64,000 bases of DNA from Isoetes taiwanensis (GCA_021234155.1 JAJEKV010000058.1:8434992-8498991); one strand, 5' to 3'; shown: positions 31,073-43,942, counted from the first letter of the stretch. Numbers and translations are program-made. The notes: generated by a model from the letters alone, not told the origin.

Positions 31073-33574
31073 ATGGGCGCTTCCGGGAAATGGCTGAAGA
31101 CTTTTATAGGAGTGAAGAAATCTACAAAATCATCCGATAGAGAAGGAACTGTAAGTCAGACATATGTTTTCTACAGATTTAAGTTTAAGAATCCACACAG
31201 ATTTTAAGGCTGAAATGTGTATCTGAGAACAAAAAGTGATTGTCTATTTCTGTTTTGCTAAACTGTGAAACTTTTTCTGGATTCCGTTTCAGCAAAGGAT
31301 TCATGTGGAGAAGCAAAGGAAGTGGGGACTATGGAAGCATTTTATGGATGATCATATCAAAGAGCAACAAAGCGAAGCCAAAACAGAAGAGGAAAACGAA
31401 AAAAAATCAAGCAAAAATGCGCTTGCAGTTGCGACAGCGGCAGCAGAAGCAGCTATGGCGGCAGCAAATGCAGCAGCAGAAGTAGTTCGATTAAGAGGAA
31501 ACACAACAACCCAAATCGATTACAAAGCACTACGAGAAGAATGGGCAGCGACTAGAATCCAGACAGCATTCAGGGGCTTTCTGGTAATGCAAATCTACAA
31601 GACATTTTTTATCTGCAAGCCTGAATAGGGACTGCTCTGTTTTATAATCTGCAAGTTTGAATAGGGGTTTTCTGGTAGAATGCAAATCTACAGGTTACAG
31701 GGTATTTTTTATCTGCAAGCTAGAATAGGGACTGCTCTGTTTTTTAAATCCCAAGATGGACAGCTATTTTATTCTGGGTCATGCATGGCTTGATTCATGT
31801 CTGTTTTATGCTGGAAGATGGAAGCTGACGGATTTCATTCTGTGTACATGATAGGCAAGAAGGGCATTGCGGGCTCTGAAAGGTCTGGTGAGGCTGCAGG
31901 CATTAGTTCGGGGGCATATGGTCCGGAAACAAGCTGCCATAACCCTGCGCTGTATGCAAGCCCTTGTTAGGGTACAAGCCCGAGTACGAGCTCGCCAAGT
32001 GCGAATGTCCAAAGAGGGCCAGGCCGTTCTCTCCAAACTGGAAGAACATCGTCTTCGCCACGAAGCAATGAAACGGGAATCAGAGGTGCAAACAAAATCA
32101 TAGCTCTATCTCTTCTTGTTTTTAGTTCTTTTTCCTGTAACTGCTCCAATATTCATATAATCTGTGCACAAATAGACTAATATCTGAGCTCTCATTTCGA
32201 TCATTCTTTCAAATAGACTAAAATCTGAGCTCTAATTTCGAGTTTTTTTCTAAAACGACTTCAAAAAGTCTGGCACTGCCAAACTTTACACAAATGCTCT
32301 GCCAGCTTTGTTGAACTCCAAGCACCAAATTAAACCTTTGTTTGGAGCTCTAATAGATGCTTGAAACTATGCACAGAGGCTGAGTTTTTTTCGAAAGAGT
32401 TACGTAACTATGCACAGAGTTTTGATACTGCTGTGAAATATGGGCCTAACCTTGAATACAGTGCAATGTATGCAGAACTTTTTGATTAAAATATGCGAGG
32501 ATACTGTTTATGCACAATCTTTAAAATCTTGTGTTAAATGTCACAGCTTGGATGGTGCGCATGCCAAGGAACTAAGGAAGAACTGGAAGCTAAGCTTCAG
32601 CAGAAGCAAGAAGCTGCAATGAAAAGAGAGCGAGCTATGGCATATGCATTATCACATCAGGTTTATACCTTACGTTTTCGTTCAATCTTCCTAAACTAGC
32701 CTGTTATAACATTCTTTTCAAAAAATCTAGCCTCTTTATCTGTCTGATCTTAAATGCTGCCATATCCATTTTGCAGTGGAGGCCGGCTAACAGATCCTCT
32801 AAAGATTATATCATCCACTCACCGGACAAGAACCATTGGGGATGGAGCTGGCTTGAGCGCTGGATGGCCGCGAAACCGTGGGAAAATCGAGCTCTTGATC
32901 GAGCAAGTATTAAAGATTGCTCAGAAACGCTGTCAGTGAAAAGTGTCGACATTAATAAGCTTAAAGAACTCGCAAATTCAAGGTTTCAAGCTAAAAGCTC
33001 CATGACAGCAGGGCATAGATCATTTCCTTCTCAAGAAAGCTTCCGGCTTCCAGCTTCTTACCTCTCAGACCGTAGATCGGAAGGTGGAAGCCCTCCTCAG
33101 TCTTGCCGTGGCACTCCTCGCTCCGTTTTCGATCACCGGAACTTTTCTTCGAATCTGAATCCTAAATCAAAACTTACCAGAGAAGAGGAACATTTTATCA
33201 GATCGAAATTGTGCAAAAATGAAGATGATCAATTGGTTGGATCCAAAATGTGCAAAGATGAAGAGGATTATTTTGTGAGGCCCAAGATTGAAAGAGGAGA
33301 ACGAAAACCTGGATATATGGTTGCAACGAAATCTGCAAAGGCAAAATCGAGGTCTTCAAGTACGCCTAAACAGAGGCCAGGTTCTTTTGATCAGGTTCAA
33401 GAAAAGAAAAGGTATTCTTTACCTACACCGATTCATAGATCCGGCAAGATGAGCCCTGATATGGTGCAAAGAAGTATGAATATGATGCTACCGCCCATTC
33501 TGAAGGCCGATTCTGCAACCAGAGACGGAGAAAATTTTGCAGCTCGAGGTACGGTGAAGAAACCTTTTAGGTAA
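31073..33574 (+). CDS. IQ67-domain (IQD) calmodulin-binding protein
   Basis: Five exons join in phase to about 503 residues: 31073-31150, 31293-31583, 31855-32085, 32547-32660, 32777-33574, all with gt-ag borders. The N-terminus [16 protein letters not shown] is the family signature, followed by a basic/Ala-rich segment. The IQ67 domain (residues about 110-175) is split by an intron after FRGFL, the position conserved in IQDs, and contains IQTAFRGFL, then [20 protein letters not shown] and [17 protein letters not shown] with the IQ, 1-5-10 and 1-8-14 calmodulin motifs. [17 protein letters not shown] (about 258-274) and the C-terminal [16 protein letters not shown] (DUF4005) are also typical. 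IQDs are calmodulin-dependent scaffolds on microtubules, plasma membrane or nucleus. A small internal duplication (KLCKNEDDQ / KMCKDEEDY) lies near 390. Intact and probably expressed. Confidence 0.95.
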
Positions 33575-35628
33575 ATCGGATTCATAAACAAGAAGAATTT
33601 CTAGGTTCGAAGAAAAGAAAAAATTGTGGAAAATAGAAACCATGGAACAAGGTTTGGGCACTATGCAGAACACAAAAGAAATTTTGAATGTGTGTGCTTG
33701 ATGCTCATTCATTGCTTTGATGAATGATCTTCGTAATGTACAAGTGAGTGTGTATTGTAATTTCCCATATGAATATGAATAATTATATATGCAAGTTACA
33801 CCTTTGAAACTTTGAATGAGATCTTTTTTCCCACATGAATAGTTTTATATGCAAGTTACATGTGTAGAACTTTGAACGACTATCTATCTATTTAGACTAT
33901 CTATCTATTTATCTATGTATCTATAAATGAATGAACGATTGATTTATGTATCTATAAATGAATGAACGATTGATTTGGTGTATGTTACCATCCATAACTT
34001 GTTCATCTGGCTGTTGTTGACATTCGTATGCAATCCATGTTTGTTTATTGAGTTGGTCTATGCATTATCTTTGCCACATGGGGCATTCCATTGTTTATAC
34101 TTTGTCTTCGTAAGGCCAAAGTAGCAAGTCAATAGGCATTTATGCATTGCGTGGCTTATGCTTTTTTGACAAGCATACACATCTTTATATAAACACGTGG
34201 AAATGCATAGGAAAATCTACACATAGATAACACAAAAAATTAACCCCAAACAAATTACAATGAATAACAATAACTATCTTGACTATAACCCAAAATTAAT
34301 CCCAAATTGCAATGATTAATTTTACTATTTTTGCAGTAAAACATTTCAAATAGATAGGTAGATTGATATCATTGAGGTGGTCATGGTAAATTTGAATTAA
34401 AGCCATTTATAGAATAAGTTACAAATTTGCAAAAATGAGGTATCATTTATATAGTCCGAGACAAAGTAAATAAAACTCACATGAAATTTATTTCATAGAA
34501 ACACCACTTGTTTGAAGATTCTATAAGAAACTTGAATCACCACAGCTCAAAGGTTGTGCAACATATCAGTTAGGAGACTTCATACCAAAACAATGAAGGC
34601 CCGCGGATATTGTTAATCACTGCGTCAAGACTCATTGTCTTATATCTGGATCATACTTCATCCAAGTAGCAACATTGTTATGATTGCTAAGATCATTGTA
34701 AGGGCTCTTCATAACAAAATGATGTAAATCATTTTCCTATAAAAGGAATAAGAAGATTACCTGTTATATCGATATATTAAGCTAAAGGTTCCTACATACT
34801 CTCCCTAGAAACAAAACACATAAACAAAACCATTACCTTATTTGTGGCAATAGCTTGTCTAGATTTGCGTCTGAGGAACATCCAATGGTGCCTTGCCCAA
34901 GTAAACAAAAGTCATAAATACAAATTTAGGACACTAGAAATTAATATGGAAAAGAAGAATACAAAATTACGTTGCTCAAAAGAACTTATCACAGCTTGAA
35001 TTCACTTTAAGGTAAAAGCATGCTATGGTGTACCAACTAAAGTATTTTTTAAGAATCAAAAGTCCCCCAACACGTATCTAGGACTAGATAATGGGAACTT
35101 GCATAAATGTCTTAATAAATAATAACTTTACAAATTGACTCGTTGACTCATTCATTTTTTTATCTCTAATAGTATTATTATCATCTTAACACTATAAATT
35201 GACACGTTCATGACTTTTATTTTGATTTTTTTTAATTATTTTTGATGAAAAAAAAAACACAGAAGTACCAGTTTTAAATGCACATAGCAGGTACTTTGAG
35301 GATTCCAAAAGTGATACACCATGGCATGCTTTCACCCTTTATCAACATTTGACCAACAACATCATCCAATCTATCCCTTTTCTTAAATAGGCGGCAACCA
35401 TGTTGCAAGGAGAATATTAAGAACAAAGACATCTCATTGTGACTCCCTGCCAGATATCATCAAGTTCAACTACAAATTTCAAATAAAACAATCCCAGCGG
35501 TCAGATTGAACTGTCCCAAGAAGGGTGTATTCCCATAAGGGGCACCCTCCCTCAGATGTTTTTATTTAAAGGAAGCGAGTAGATGAGTTATAATATTAGC
35601 TTTTAGCAAAACCAAGAAAGATAATGAA
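33575..35628. other. IQD 3' flank and AT-rich intergenic DNA
   Basis: Contains the probable 3' untranslated region, two diverged direct repeats (about 33762-33829 and 33828-33890, sharing TATATGCAAGTTACA), a CTAT microsatellite at about 33881-33925, and a 32-bp tandem pair (ATGTATCTATAAATGAATG) at about 33915-33976. No gene recognised after that. Confidence 0.5.
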
Positions 35629-35918
35629 GTGGGAAGAGAGGGGGATTCAGTGATGGTGGGGAGGTTCATGTTGGCAATGCCTTGTGTGTGCAAGCACGAA
35701 CTACAACAGAAAGATATTTTGGGAGAACCCACCCACGAAGGATCTCAGAAACCACAACCTTCCCCCATAACCGGTGGTTTGATGTTGAGTGTAAGGAGCA
35801 CAAACGCAGGCTTCGCCAGATCGCAGCTCCAGCTATGTGCTCACAGGCCACCGCACACTATCGCGCTTTCCTGAAGGGAAAGAAAGCACGATTCCTTGAA
35901 AAATTTGTAGTATATTAG
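35629..35918 (+). pseudogene. LINE ORF2 fragment (endonuclease-RT linker)
   Basis: The frame from about 35682 reads RTHPRRISETTTFPHNRWFD, then VECKEHKRRLRQ, then HYRAFLKGKKARFLEKFV. The WFDxECKE...RRR...KKxxFLEK pattern is the region between endonuclease and reverse transcriptase in plant LINE ORF2. Only this piece is present. It may be part of the same insertion event as the LINE at 36.6 kb or an independent remnant. Confidence 0.5.
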
Positions 35919-36140
35919 AATTTTTTATTGTAGACCTTATGCAGGGATTTTATACACGTGTGCATTACCCCTGTATCATATATATGTTGTGTACACTACA
36001 TGAATATTTAAAAAACATATTGACACGTTATCATACATCCACCTTCCAAACATAGTTATGTATATGTATGACATAAGATCATTATGAAATACATTAGCAT
36101 GGTACCATACATTACACATGGTAAGATATCTATTGATGCA

Positions 36141-36619
36141 TTACCAGTCACAAGAGAAATTGCATACAATATGATTATCGAGAAATGACTGAGATTGCGA
36201 GACTTTAGCTGCTATGTTTTCCCACATGTCAATAATGCATGTTGGAATCGGAACAGTCTTTGGTCTTTTGCCATTTGCATCCCAAGCATAATGTATAGCA
36301 TCTAATGTCTCATACCTTGAAGGATCTGATGGATTGGATCGCCAACGTTTAGTTACGCAACCTGTATAATCACAACCAACAGACATCCACCGTGATACAT
36401 AAATATGATCATAATTGGTAGACTCTGGTTTCAAGATGGCATCTTCTTCTGTATAGCCCAACCACATTGGAGTTTCATCATCCCCAGGTCAGACTAAAAT
36501 AAACATATCTTTTGTGACACATGTGCATGAGGATCGAACTCATCCATAGGCATCACTGGATGCCCATCTGCAAGCCCACTATAAGAAGGCAAAGGTCTTA
36601 CAACCACTGGCTGCTTCAT
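36141..36619 (-). pseudogene. DUF7869-type gene 2, C-terminal part
   Basis: The minus-strand frame includes VVRPLPSYSGLADGHPVM, then DEFDPHAHVSQKICLF, a frameshift, then MWLGYTEEDAILKPES, VSRWMSVGCDYTGCV and RRYETLD-like sequence to a stop at 36141. It is collinear with, and placed downstream of, the DUF7869-type core at 39.3-40.3 kb once the intervening LINE is removed. I assign it to the same gene from strand, order and matching decay; there is no direct motif test for this C-terminal part. Confidence 0.45.
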
Positions 36620-39222
36620 AAAGACAGATTCATCCTGGACAATGTTGTCACAGCCATGTTGCGGCTTTACTCTTTCTAGAATTGGAAAGAATTATCAGCA
36701 CATCCCAAGCTGCATACCTGAAAGACAGATTCATCCTGGACAATGTTGTCACAGCCATGTTGGGGCTTAATTGGGCTAAAGACTCCAATCAGGATATTGT
36801 TTAATTAAACTAGACATCACCAAAGCCTTCGACACGGTAAGTTGGGATTTCTCGTTCAAATGTTGCAAAGCCTTGGGGTTTTCGGATGAGGTAATTCTCT
36901 TATTTAAAGCAATTCATTCCAATTCTAGATCCTCTGTTTTGATCAATGGTGAATGTGGCCCCTTCTTCCCTCTGCAAAGAGGTGTGAAGCAGGGCTGCCC
37001 ATTAGCCCCTTTTCTATTTCTCATTGTAATGGAGGCTCTCCATGGTAAACTGGAAGAGGCGAAGAGGACTAACGTGATCCAAGGTCTTATCCTTCCCAAC
37101 AACGGAGAAATGGATCAAATCTTAAATGGTCATTTTGCAGATGATACATTCCTGCTAGTTTCGATGGACAACAGATCTATCACCAACACCCAAATTATTC
37201 TGGAGAATTTTGGAGAAGCCTCAGGATGTAAGATCAACCCCATCAAATCGAAAGTGGTGGCCAGAGACCAGGTAAAAGGAGAGCAAACGGCTGCTCTCCT
37301 GGGCTGTAAGTATATCCTCCCTACTACCTCTTCTAAGGTTTTAGGCATCCCCCAAAGGCACTCCCTCTGATATCTGGTCTGATATCATAGAGAAATTCCA
37401 GAAAAAGGTGGACAACCTACACTCCAAGTATATCTCTAAGCAGGGGAGAGAAATTATTGCTAACTTTGTGATTTCCTCTTCCCATGTCTATCAGTCCTCT
37501 GTCATTCTTGCTCCGAAGAAAGTAACATCCAAATTACAGAGCTGTGGACAGAATAGAAGATGCTGGACTCCAATGGCCATGGATGAGTGCTGCAAAAGCA
37601 AGAATCTTGGGGGGCTTGGAGTGATTAACATTGAGAAGCAGGGGATAGCTCTTGCTGCCAAATATCTGTATAAGGCAGCCTATAACAAGATCAATCATCC
37701 AGTATCCATTATCATCAGGCATTATCTAAGCAAGTGTCTATCCTATGGATGGAGGAAGTTAAATCTAATTCTGCCCCATTCGATTCACTTTCCCTTCACT
37801 GTTTCTAACTCTGTCCCTGGCCTTATAAAGAAATGGATTAGAGCTTGGAACTTAGTCAAGGGAATGTACACCTGGAAAGAGGGCCTCTCCATGGATCAGT
37901 CCATCTTTTGGAACCCGGGACTCCTAAATAATGATTCTTCTTTATGTTTAGCCTGTCACTTCCCAGAACAGGCGAGGCTTTGGGGAAGCAAAGGAATTAT
38001 CTTCATCAGAGATATGTTTAATGACCAAGGGATTATCCCTTTTCAACACTCTGTTTTGGCTGGGGAAGGAATTGATACCGAGATCCTCTACAACAACATT
38101 TTCCAGATGCTCTCTCAAGGAAGATGGAATGACGATGATGACCAGAACTGGACCCATAATGGAATTGCTGGATTCAAGGTTAAATCAGCATACAAATTTC
38201 TGATGAGAGGTCAAAGGCTTTCCATTCATACCAAATGGCAAACTGAGGAGGACAGATGCATAAAGAATCTAAAGTTCATGTGGTCGAGCCCCATCCCTCC
38301 TAAAGTGAAATCTTTTATGTGGCAGCTTTGGCACAGAGCTTTAGCCACTAATCACAAAAGGCACAAGATCCAAATGTCAGATTCGGATGCCTGTCCCAGG
38401 TGCCTTAATTCTAGAGAGAATGAGGAGCACTTGTTCAAATCATGCATTTGGTCGGAATGGGTCCTGGAGTTAGCCTCTACCATTTTTGGATATGATCTTA
38501 ACTCGCTTGACCTGTTAGAGTTCTTTCTGCCAAATAACCCCAACGATTGGAGGATTTACATCCTTCTGTGGCGAATTTGGAAGGGAAGAAATAACTTCAT
38601 CTTCAATTGCGATATTACTCATCCTGAGGCTATCATCAAGCAAACCGAATATGACATCAAATGGATTATTGCTGTTGCATAGAACTAAATATGAGTCTGA
38701 TATCTTTCTTTTTGATTTTACAGGGATCATTTTTGTGTTGGTGCGCAAACTCAAGTGGAAAAAGATCGATCCTGTGGCCAATCAACAATGGATCAAGGTG
38801 TTCGGTCCTCCGAATATATATGGTCATGACGAACCCTGTCTCTGCAACTGTTGCTGTGACCAGAATTATAATGCAAGAAGAGGAATGCTTTGTGAGGCAA
38901 AAGACAGTAAGGGCCGGTTTAATATGGCCAAAGCGGAATCATGCATGTGTGCCTTCTGTTTGCTCTCTGTTATGGTTAGAGGCAGAGGCAGGAAGCCCAC
39001 CAATATTAACCTGAGATCACACTTCTAGATCACAACAGGCTTTATATTTGGCACAGAGTCTAGCATCTAGCTCAAACTCTATCTTATCTTGGTTATTACT
39101 ACTATTTTCCAACAGTGCTTTTTACTGCACCACTAGGGTTATACTTCCCTTCAAAAAGTACCACTTTTTGTTAACTTATACTTTATAATTAATATATAAA
39201 TACGCCTTCAATCAAAAAAAAA
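36620..39222 (+). mobile_element. LINE (L1-type) insertion with RT and zf-RVT domains
   Basis: ORF2 remnants in order: KDRFILDNVVTAML (about 36721), LDITKAFDTVSWDF (RT motif A with catalytic Asp, about 36810), GVKQGCPLAPFLFLIVMEAL (about 36984), HFADDTFLL (RT catalytic FADD, about 37130), then the thumb/connection and the zinc-binding region FMWSSPIPPKVKSFMWQLWH and SDACPRCLNSRENEEHLF (about 38280-38440). A frameshift lies near 37370. A 3' untranslated part ends in an A-tract at about 39210-39221. The 5' end is truncated and rearranged: 48 bp at 36620-36667 repeat, with one mismatch, at 36721-36768. It splits a DUF7869-type pseudogene of opposite orientation. Confidence 0.85.
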
Positions 39223-40338
39223 AATAGAGTAAAGGCGGCTTCTAAGGTTCTTGCCTTGTACGCAACCAAAAGTTATCATTTTTAGGTCTTCCTGGAGATC
39301 TAGGAGTTCCACAATGCTATGTATTTGTTGATGCTATCCTCCAGGCCACGGAGATCTTTCAATGTCTTCCTTGGAGGGATATTTTTAGGACCTCTATTGG
39401 TAACATTGACTCATAATTTTCATCCTTCTTCCACATTCTTATCGGAGATCTTATTCCTTTTTTTGGAATCCACTCTATATAGGCTGGCCACATCTTATAT
39501 TGCATAATCGACCATTTTACATCCATTTTAAATCGGAATAGTAACGAGTCAGTATGGCTTGTAAGACGTTGGCTCTTATCGGAGATATACCCCTTGACAA
39601 AACCTTTCCAATCTGGAACTTCGTCCATAAAATATGGAACAGGAGACTTTGCATTGCACTTGCTAAACAAGTAAAGTAACTCAGGCAAAGTTAGAGCATC
39701 CAATGAACTCGAAAAAGTCGAGAAATTACCAAACAATGCATCGATATCGTCCATGAGTGTACCTAACCATCATGAAGCCAACTTAGATCTCATCGAATCC
39801 ATTAAGCCATGTCAAATAAGAGAGATAGGAGAACACGTATCTATTTTTATTTTGACTGGATACATTATCCAACTTCAAGTACATATTGTGGGGATTAGGG
39901 GGCACCATCTCTTGTGTCTGCGCTAGCTTACGTTGTAGTGGTCGAGTGTCTTTTACGGCTTGCATTAATTTGCAATCTGTAGTTCTGCTTCCACATAGAT
40001 CACCACACTTGTCTTCGTCCAGCAACTCAAGATAGAGTAGGATCCTAGAAAGTGATCCAACATGGAAGTTTGAGTCATCTTTCCAAAGATCAAGAGAGAA
40101 ATAACCATAAGCCCATCCACCATTACCATGTGTCAATGCACCCTTCAAGCTGCTCTTTAAGTGATCCCCTCTCCAAACTGACTTTGCAAGATGATGACTT
40201 CTTGGCGTGAGTGTCTTGACCTGACCCATTTAGTGATGTATTATGCAATTTGAAAGGTGACTTTTTGGTGAATGATGTGATAATGCATGTCAATGCCAAT
40301 ATTGACTTCCACAGGAACATTGTTTCAATATGTAGCAT
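39223..40338 (-). pseudogene. DUF7869-type transposase-like gene 2, core
   Basis: The minus strand encodes SSLKGALTHGNGGWAYGYFS (about 40160), then MYLKLDNVSSQNKNRYVFSY (about 39880), the counterpart of LQLDNTTMENKNQTLFAY in the 8.6-12 kb gene, then WLNGFDEI, a stop, VGFMMV, and after a frameshift DDIDALFGNFSTF, the counterpart of DQIDQMFSRFS. It continues with YKMWPAYIEWIPKKGIRSP. So this is a second, divergent member of the same family. It has an in-frame stop near 39783, a frameshift near 39754 and a LINE inserted at 39222. No ParB-methyltransferase gene is seen next to it. Confidence 0.7.
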
Positions 40339-40482
40339 AATAACAGGGGGTTTTCTTTGTGTTTTTATACCCTTTTCACTAAGGTTTTCCTATGATTTCA
40401 TGATGTATTCAAATGGATGTACTAATGCGTACATCTAGAGTGCACCATTTCTGAGCCATTGATTTTAGCCTTTTTTTTTTCA

Positions 40483-40653
40483 ATGGTCAACAACCAATGG
40501 CTCACAACAAAAGCCCTTTTTTTGTGCGTGTGGTGCATAATAGTCAACAACCAATGGCTCACAACAAAAGCCCTCTTTTTGTGCGTGTGGTGCATAATGG
40601 TCAACAACCAATGGCTCACAACAAAAGCCCTTTTTTTGTGTGTGTGGTGTATT
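40483..40653. repeat. Three tandem 57-bp repeats
   Basis: Units start at 40483, 40540 and 40597 with ATGGTCAACAACCAATGGC-type sequence followed by CTCACAACAAAAGCCC and a T-tract with GTGCGTGTGGTGCAT. The period of 57 is a multiple of three, so open frames run through in several frames on both strands; I regard them as non-coding. Confidence 0.9.
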
Positions 40654-41381
40654 ATGGGCACATGAAGGGCTTGAAGGGCGCATGTAGTGCAGTTTCCCCG
40701 CCGGCAACACATTTCTTATCATAACTTTTGATCCAGAGCTCTGTTTGAGATGATTTTTATTGCATTGGAAAGCTCTCTCCAAGATCTTTTTGATAGTGTA
40801 TGATATGGATATGTTTGGTTAAGTTATCTATGCTAAAACAGCAATTTTTCGGCCGGGTTTGGTAGGCTTTCACATCCTACCAGCTGATTAATACAGGATT
40901 GCGCTATTGGATATTGTTTTATGGCTCATTCCGAATGAAGATTGCAAAAAATTACCATGCATTTTTAGATTTTGAGGCAGTTATTAAGCAAATTCCAAGG
41001 CTTCTAGATCCTTGTGCTAACAAGCAGAAAAGTTTCCCACTTTGGTTTCTCACCACAAGAATCCATGGAGGCCAAAGGCTGCTGTTAAATTCCAGTTGAA
41101 AAATGTTTGTGTATGGGTGTTGCAAACTTTATGACTTTCAGAATAATGGGATCAATCCGCTCTATCTTTATGGTAACTTTTACTTATGTTCTATTTGTTT
41201 TATTGTTATGAAATTCAAAAGCTACAGGTGATGAAAGCCTTAAATGAATTCTAGTTTTTTTTCTGGTTTGAATTCTAAAATTTTTGTCACACCGGGGGGG
41301 AGCGGGACGTCCCTAAGGCCCCGAAGGGGCCAAAAATTTTTTTTTGCAACACAAACCATTAACATCCAACATATAAAAATT
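40654..41381. other. Unassigned spacer
   Basis: No gene recognised. A short G/C-rich palindromic patch with CCCCGAAGGGGCC lies at about 41318-41334, just left of the fold-back element. Confidence 0.4.
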
Positions 41382-41899
41382 AAATCCCCCAACACATAAC
41401 AACCATTGACATTAACAACCAACACATAACTACCATTGACATTAATTAACACAACCATTGGGTCCAACACATTTAAATTAACATCCCCCTTAAACCCCCT
41501 TTGGTTTGGGTGCATATTTACACGGGAAGTGACGTAGGGTAGCGAGAGCCCTCATAATTGTATTTTGCACGTACAAAATCAACATCATATAGTATTCCGC
41601 TTGAAATCTTATAGTATTTTGCGATTCTTGTTATACAGTATAGCAAATTTTGTACTTGCATACCCCACAAACGAGGAACTTTACGTACGGTGTAGATTAA
41701 GAAATAAGGGGTGAACATGCCTATCCAACAGCTCTCGTTGCCCGGAGTCACCTCCCGTGTGAATATGCACCCAAACCAAAGGGGGTTTAAGGGGGATTTT
41801 AATTTAAATGTGTTGGACCCAATGGTTGTGTTAATTAATGTCAATGGTAGTTATGTGTTGGTTGTTAATGTCAATGGTTGTTATGTGTTGGGGGATTTA
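41382..41899. repeat. Fold-back element (about 148-bp inverted arms)
   Basis: The left arm 41382-41529 (AAATCCCCCAACACATAAC... to ...CCTTTGGTTTGGGTGCATAT) is the near-perfect reverse complement of 41753-41899 around a loop of about 225 bp. Small internal repeats (GTCAATGG, TATGTGTTGG) occur within the arms. The layout is typical of a fold-back or MITE-like element. No clear target duplication found. Confidence 0.85.
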
Positions 41900-42403
41900 T
41901 GTGTTGTTTCAACATATGTGTTCGCCATAGAATTGAAAGATTGCGCCTCTCCCTTGTATCCTTTGTTTTTTCCAATTTTTGCTTAGTGACTACACACGTG
42001 TTACATTTGGAGAATGTTGTATTTTTTGCTATGCTGATGTCTCGAAACTCCCTTTTCTAAATAATGTAAAAAGAAGGCAATGTTACACTTTTTCCTGTCA
42101 ATTCTTCCACCACAACACCCAATTCTTTATATATGATTAAGGATAGAAGGAAGTTTGTGAACATTCTCCCTTATATCATCCTTTCCTTTTTTGCTTCTAT
42201 ATGAAATGCTCTCCACATTCTCACTAATAAAGGCATCCAACACACTTTCTGTAGCTAGTGTTACAGATCTAGGATTCTTGGAGCCTGTATTACCATGCTC
42301 CGCTCTTTTTCCACCTAACTCGAACCTCTTTCTCCAAAAGATATAGACTGAGCAACTCCCAAAGCACGCCATGCGAATTGACGGCATTCCACTCCAACGA
42401 TTA
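41900..42403. other. Spacer with one uninformative minus-strand frame
   Basis: A minus-strand frame of 86 codons (42127-42387, containing SVLDAFISENVESISYRSKK) has no family I recognise; the end of a worn transposon gene is possible. Otherwise nothing. Confidence 0.3.
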
Positions 42404-43941
42404 TGTGACGTTCCAGCATAATATATGGTCCGAATACGTATATTATACTACCACGTCATGCGTACATGTCACCTTGACAAGTACTTGAGAGCCGTAAAGG
42501 GTTGCGCCTAGGGGGCAACCTCGTATGTTGCACATGTATATTAAACATATGCAATTAAACCCCTTGCCAAGTGGCAATACCCCATTTGGTCCCTTCTAAC
42601 CTAACCCTAAAAGTTCATGTATAAGGAACAAAAGGGGAAACCCTAAAAGTTTCCCTTTTCGCATTTTGGCTTCCCTGAGCCATTCCGGCCAAGGCAAGCT
42701 GCTATTCCGCATTGTCAGGCGCTGTCGAGCTGCCTTTGCACAATAGTTCCCTCAAGAGCAGCTGTCTTCAGCAAGAACGAAGGCATGGACGCGATCCGGG
42801 GAGTTGGAGCAAGCCAAGGATCAGGTAACCTGCGATTCTGTTGTGCAAAGCCGATTCTTCGTCCGGCAATGAGCTAGGATAGTATATTAGATCAGACTTA
42901 GCAGCCTTGTAGATCCTAAGATCACCAGCCCTAACAAAGGAACCTAACCATGTATGTTTAGGTAGAAAGATTAGATGTTATTCTATGTTTCAGTTCTATG
43001 GATGATGATGTTCTATTCTATGCTCTCTTGTATATTGGGAAGGGGGGTAGAGACCCTGAAAGCCTCAGTAGTTGATGTATCTAGATAGCCTCATTAATTC
43101 CCAATTAATGCGGCCTGTGCATAAGAGCCCGCTTGGCTGTGAGTGGCGGGACTAGACCAACAGATAAGGGGGACTTGTCGCATTGCAGATTGATCCCTCT
43201 GGTGTGTAAAGCCTACCGGGGATCTTAGCGGGCTAGGCCTAATGGTTTGCCACTGCTGTGGGTAAGGCATGGGCTCGACACCTCTGGGGTGATGCATCAC
43301 CTTCCATGGGGTTCAAGTCGTAGACGGGAAGTGGCTCTCTAGCCGCCTATGATGGGCATGCATGCCTCTGGAGGGAGTTATCTCCTCTTGCCTCGTTGGG
43401 ACTGGGGAGATGCAACCCAGGAGTAGCCCCCTTGGCTATGCACCCGGCAGGCTACGGTCGAGTCCCAAGACTTATCAGCCTATTCTGCAAAGTATGCACA
43501 AGAGGGGCGGATGGAGTGGACTATCCAATGGCCATGTTCTTATGCCAGCCCAATCCATTTGCCATGAATTCTGTCTGCATGGACTTCTGGAGATCCTAGC
43601 CATCAGTCGATCCCCCATGAATCTGAGCCTTGGGTAGGATTCCCCTTATGTTGATGTTACTGATGTTGTTGTTACATATGTTATGTTATGGTGAGCCACC
43701 CTTCGAGGTGTGTATGTATGTTATTTGATGCTATGTGCTCATGTTTGATGTGCTTCCATAGCTAGGTAGGTCCCGAGGGAGACGGGATGAATGACACGTC
43801 CATTCTTCCCCATTGGATTCTTGACTGTTAGCAAGGATCTGATGTTAGATGGACGGCCTCATGTCAGCCAGGGCATTGGCAGGAGGGATGAACTCTGGTT
43901 CTGTACGATGGGAGCATCGTATATGAGTAGGGGACGTCATA
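42404..43941 (+). mobile_element. Probable 5' LTR of an LTR retrotransposon
   Basis: The start TGTGACGT and the end ACGTCATA form a short imperfect inverted pair, and the end is immediately followed by a tRNA-iMet primer-binding site. Length about 1.54 kb. No matching 3' LTR is visible in the window, so it may be truncated, or the partner may have diverged or lie elsewhere. The class cannot be assigned because no gag-pol is readable. Confidence 0.55.
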
Positions 43942-43942
43942 G

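Noticed and set aside
36620-36667. Host coding extension on the minus strand (reads VQDESVFMKQP)
   Set aside because: The same bases recur inside the LINE as the RT motif KDRFILDN, so they are better explained as LINE-derived.
40483-40653. CRISPR-like repeat array
   Set aside because: Units are directly contiguous with no unique spacers, and the context is a plant nuclear genome.
40459-40782. Open frames through the 57-bp repeats
   Set aside because: They exist in several frames on both strands only because the period is a multiple of three.
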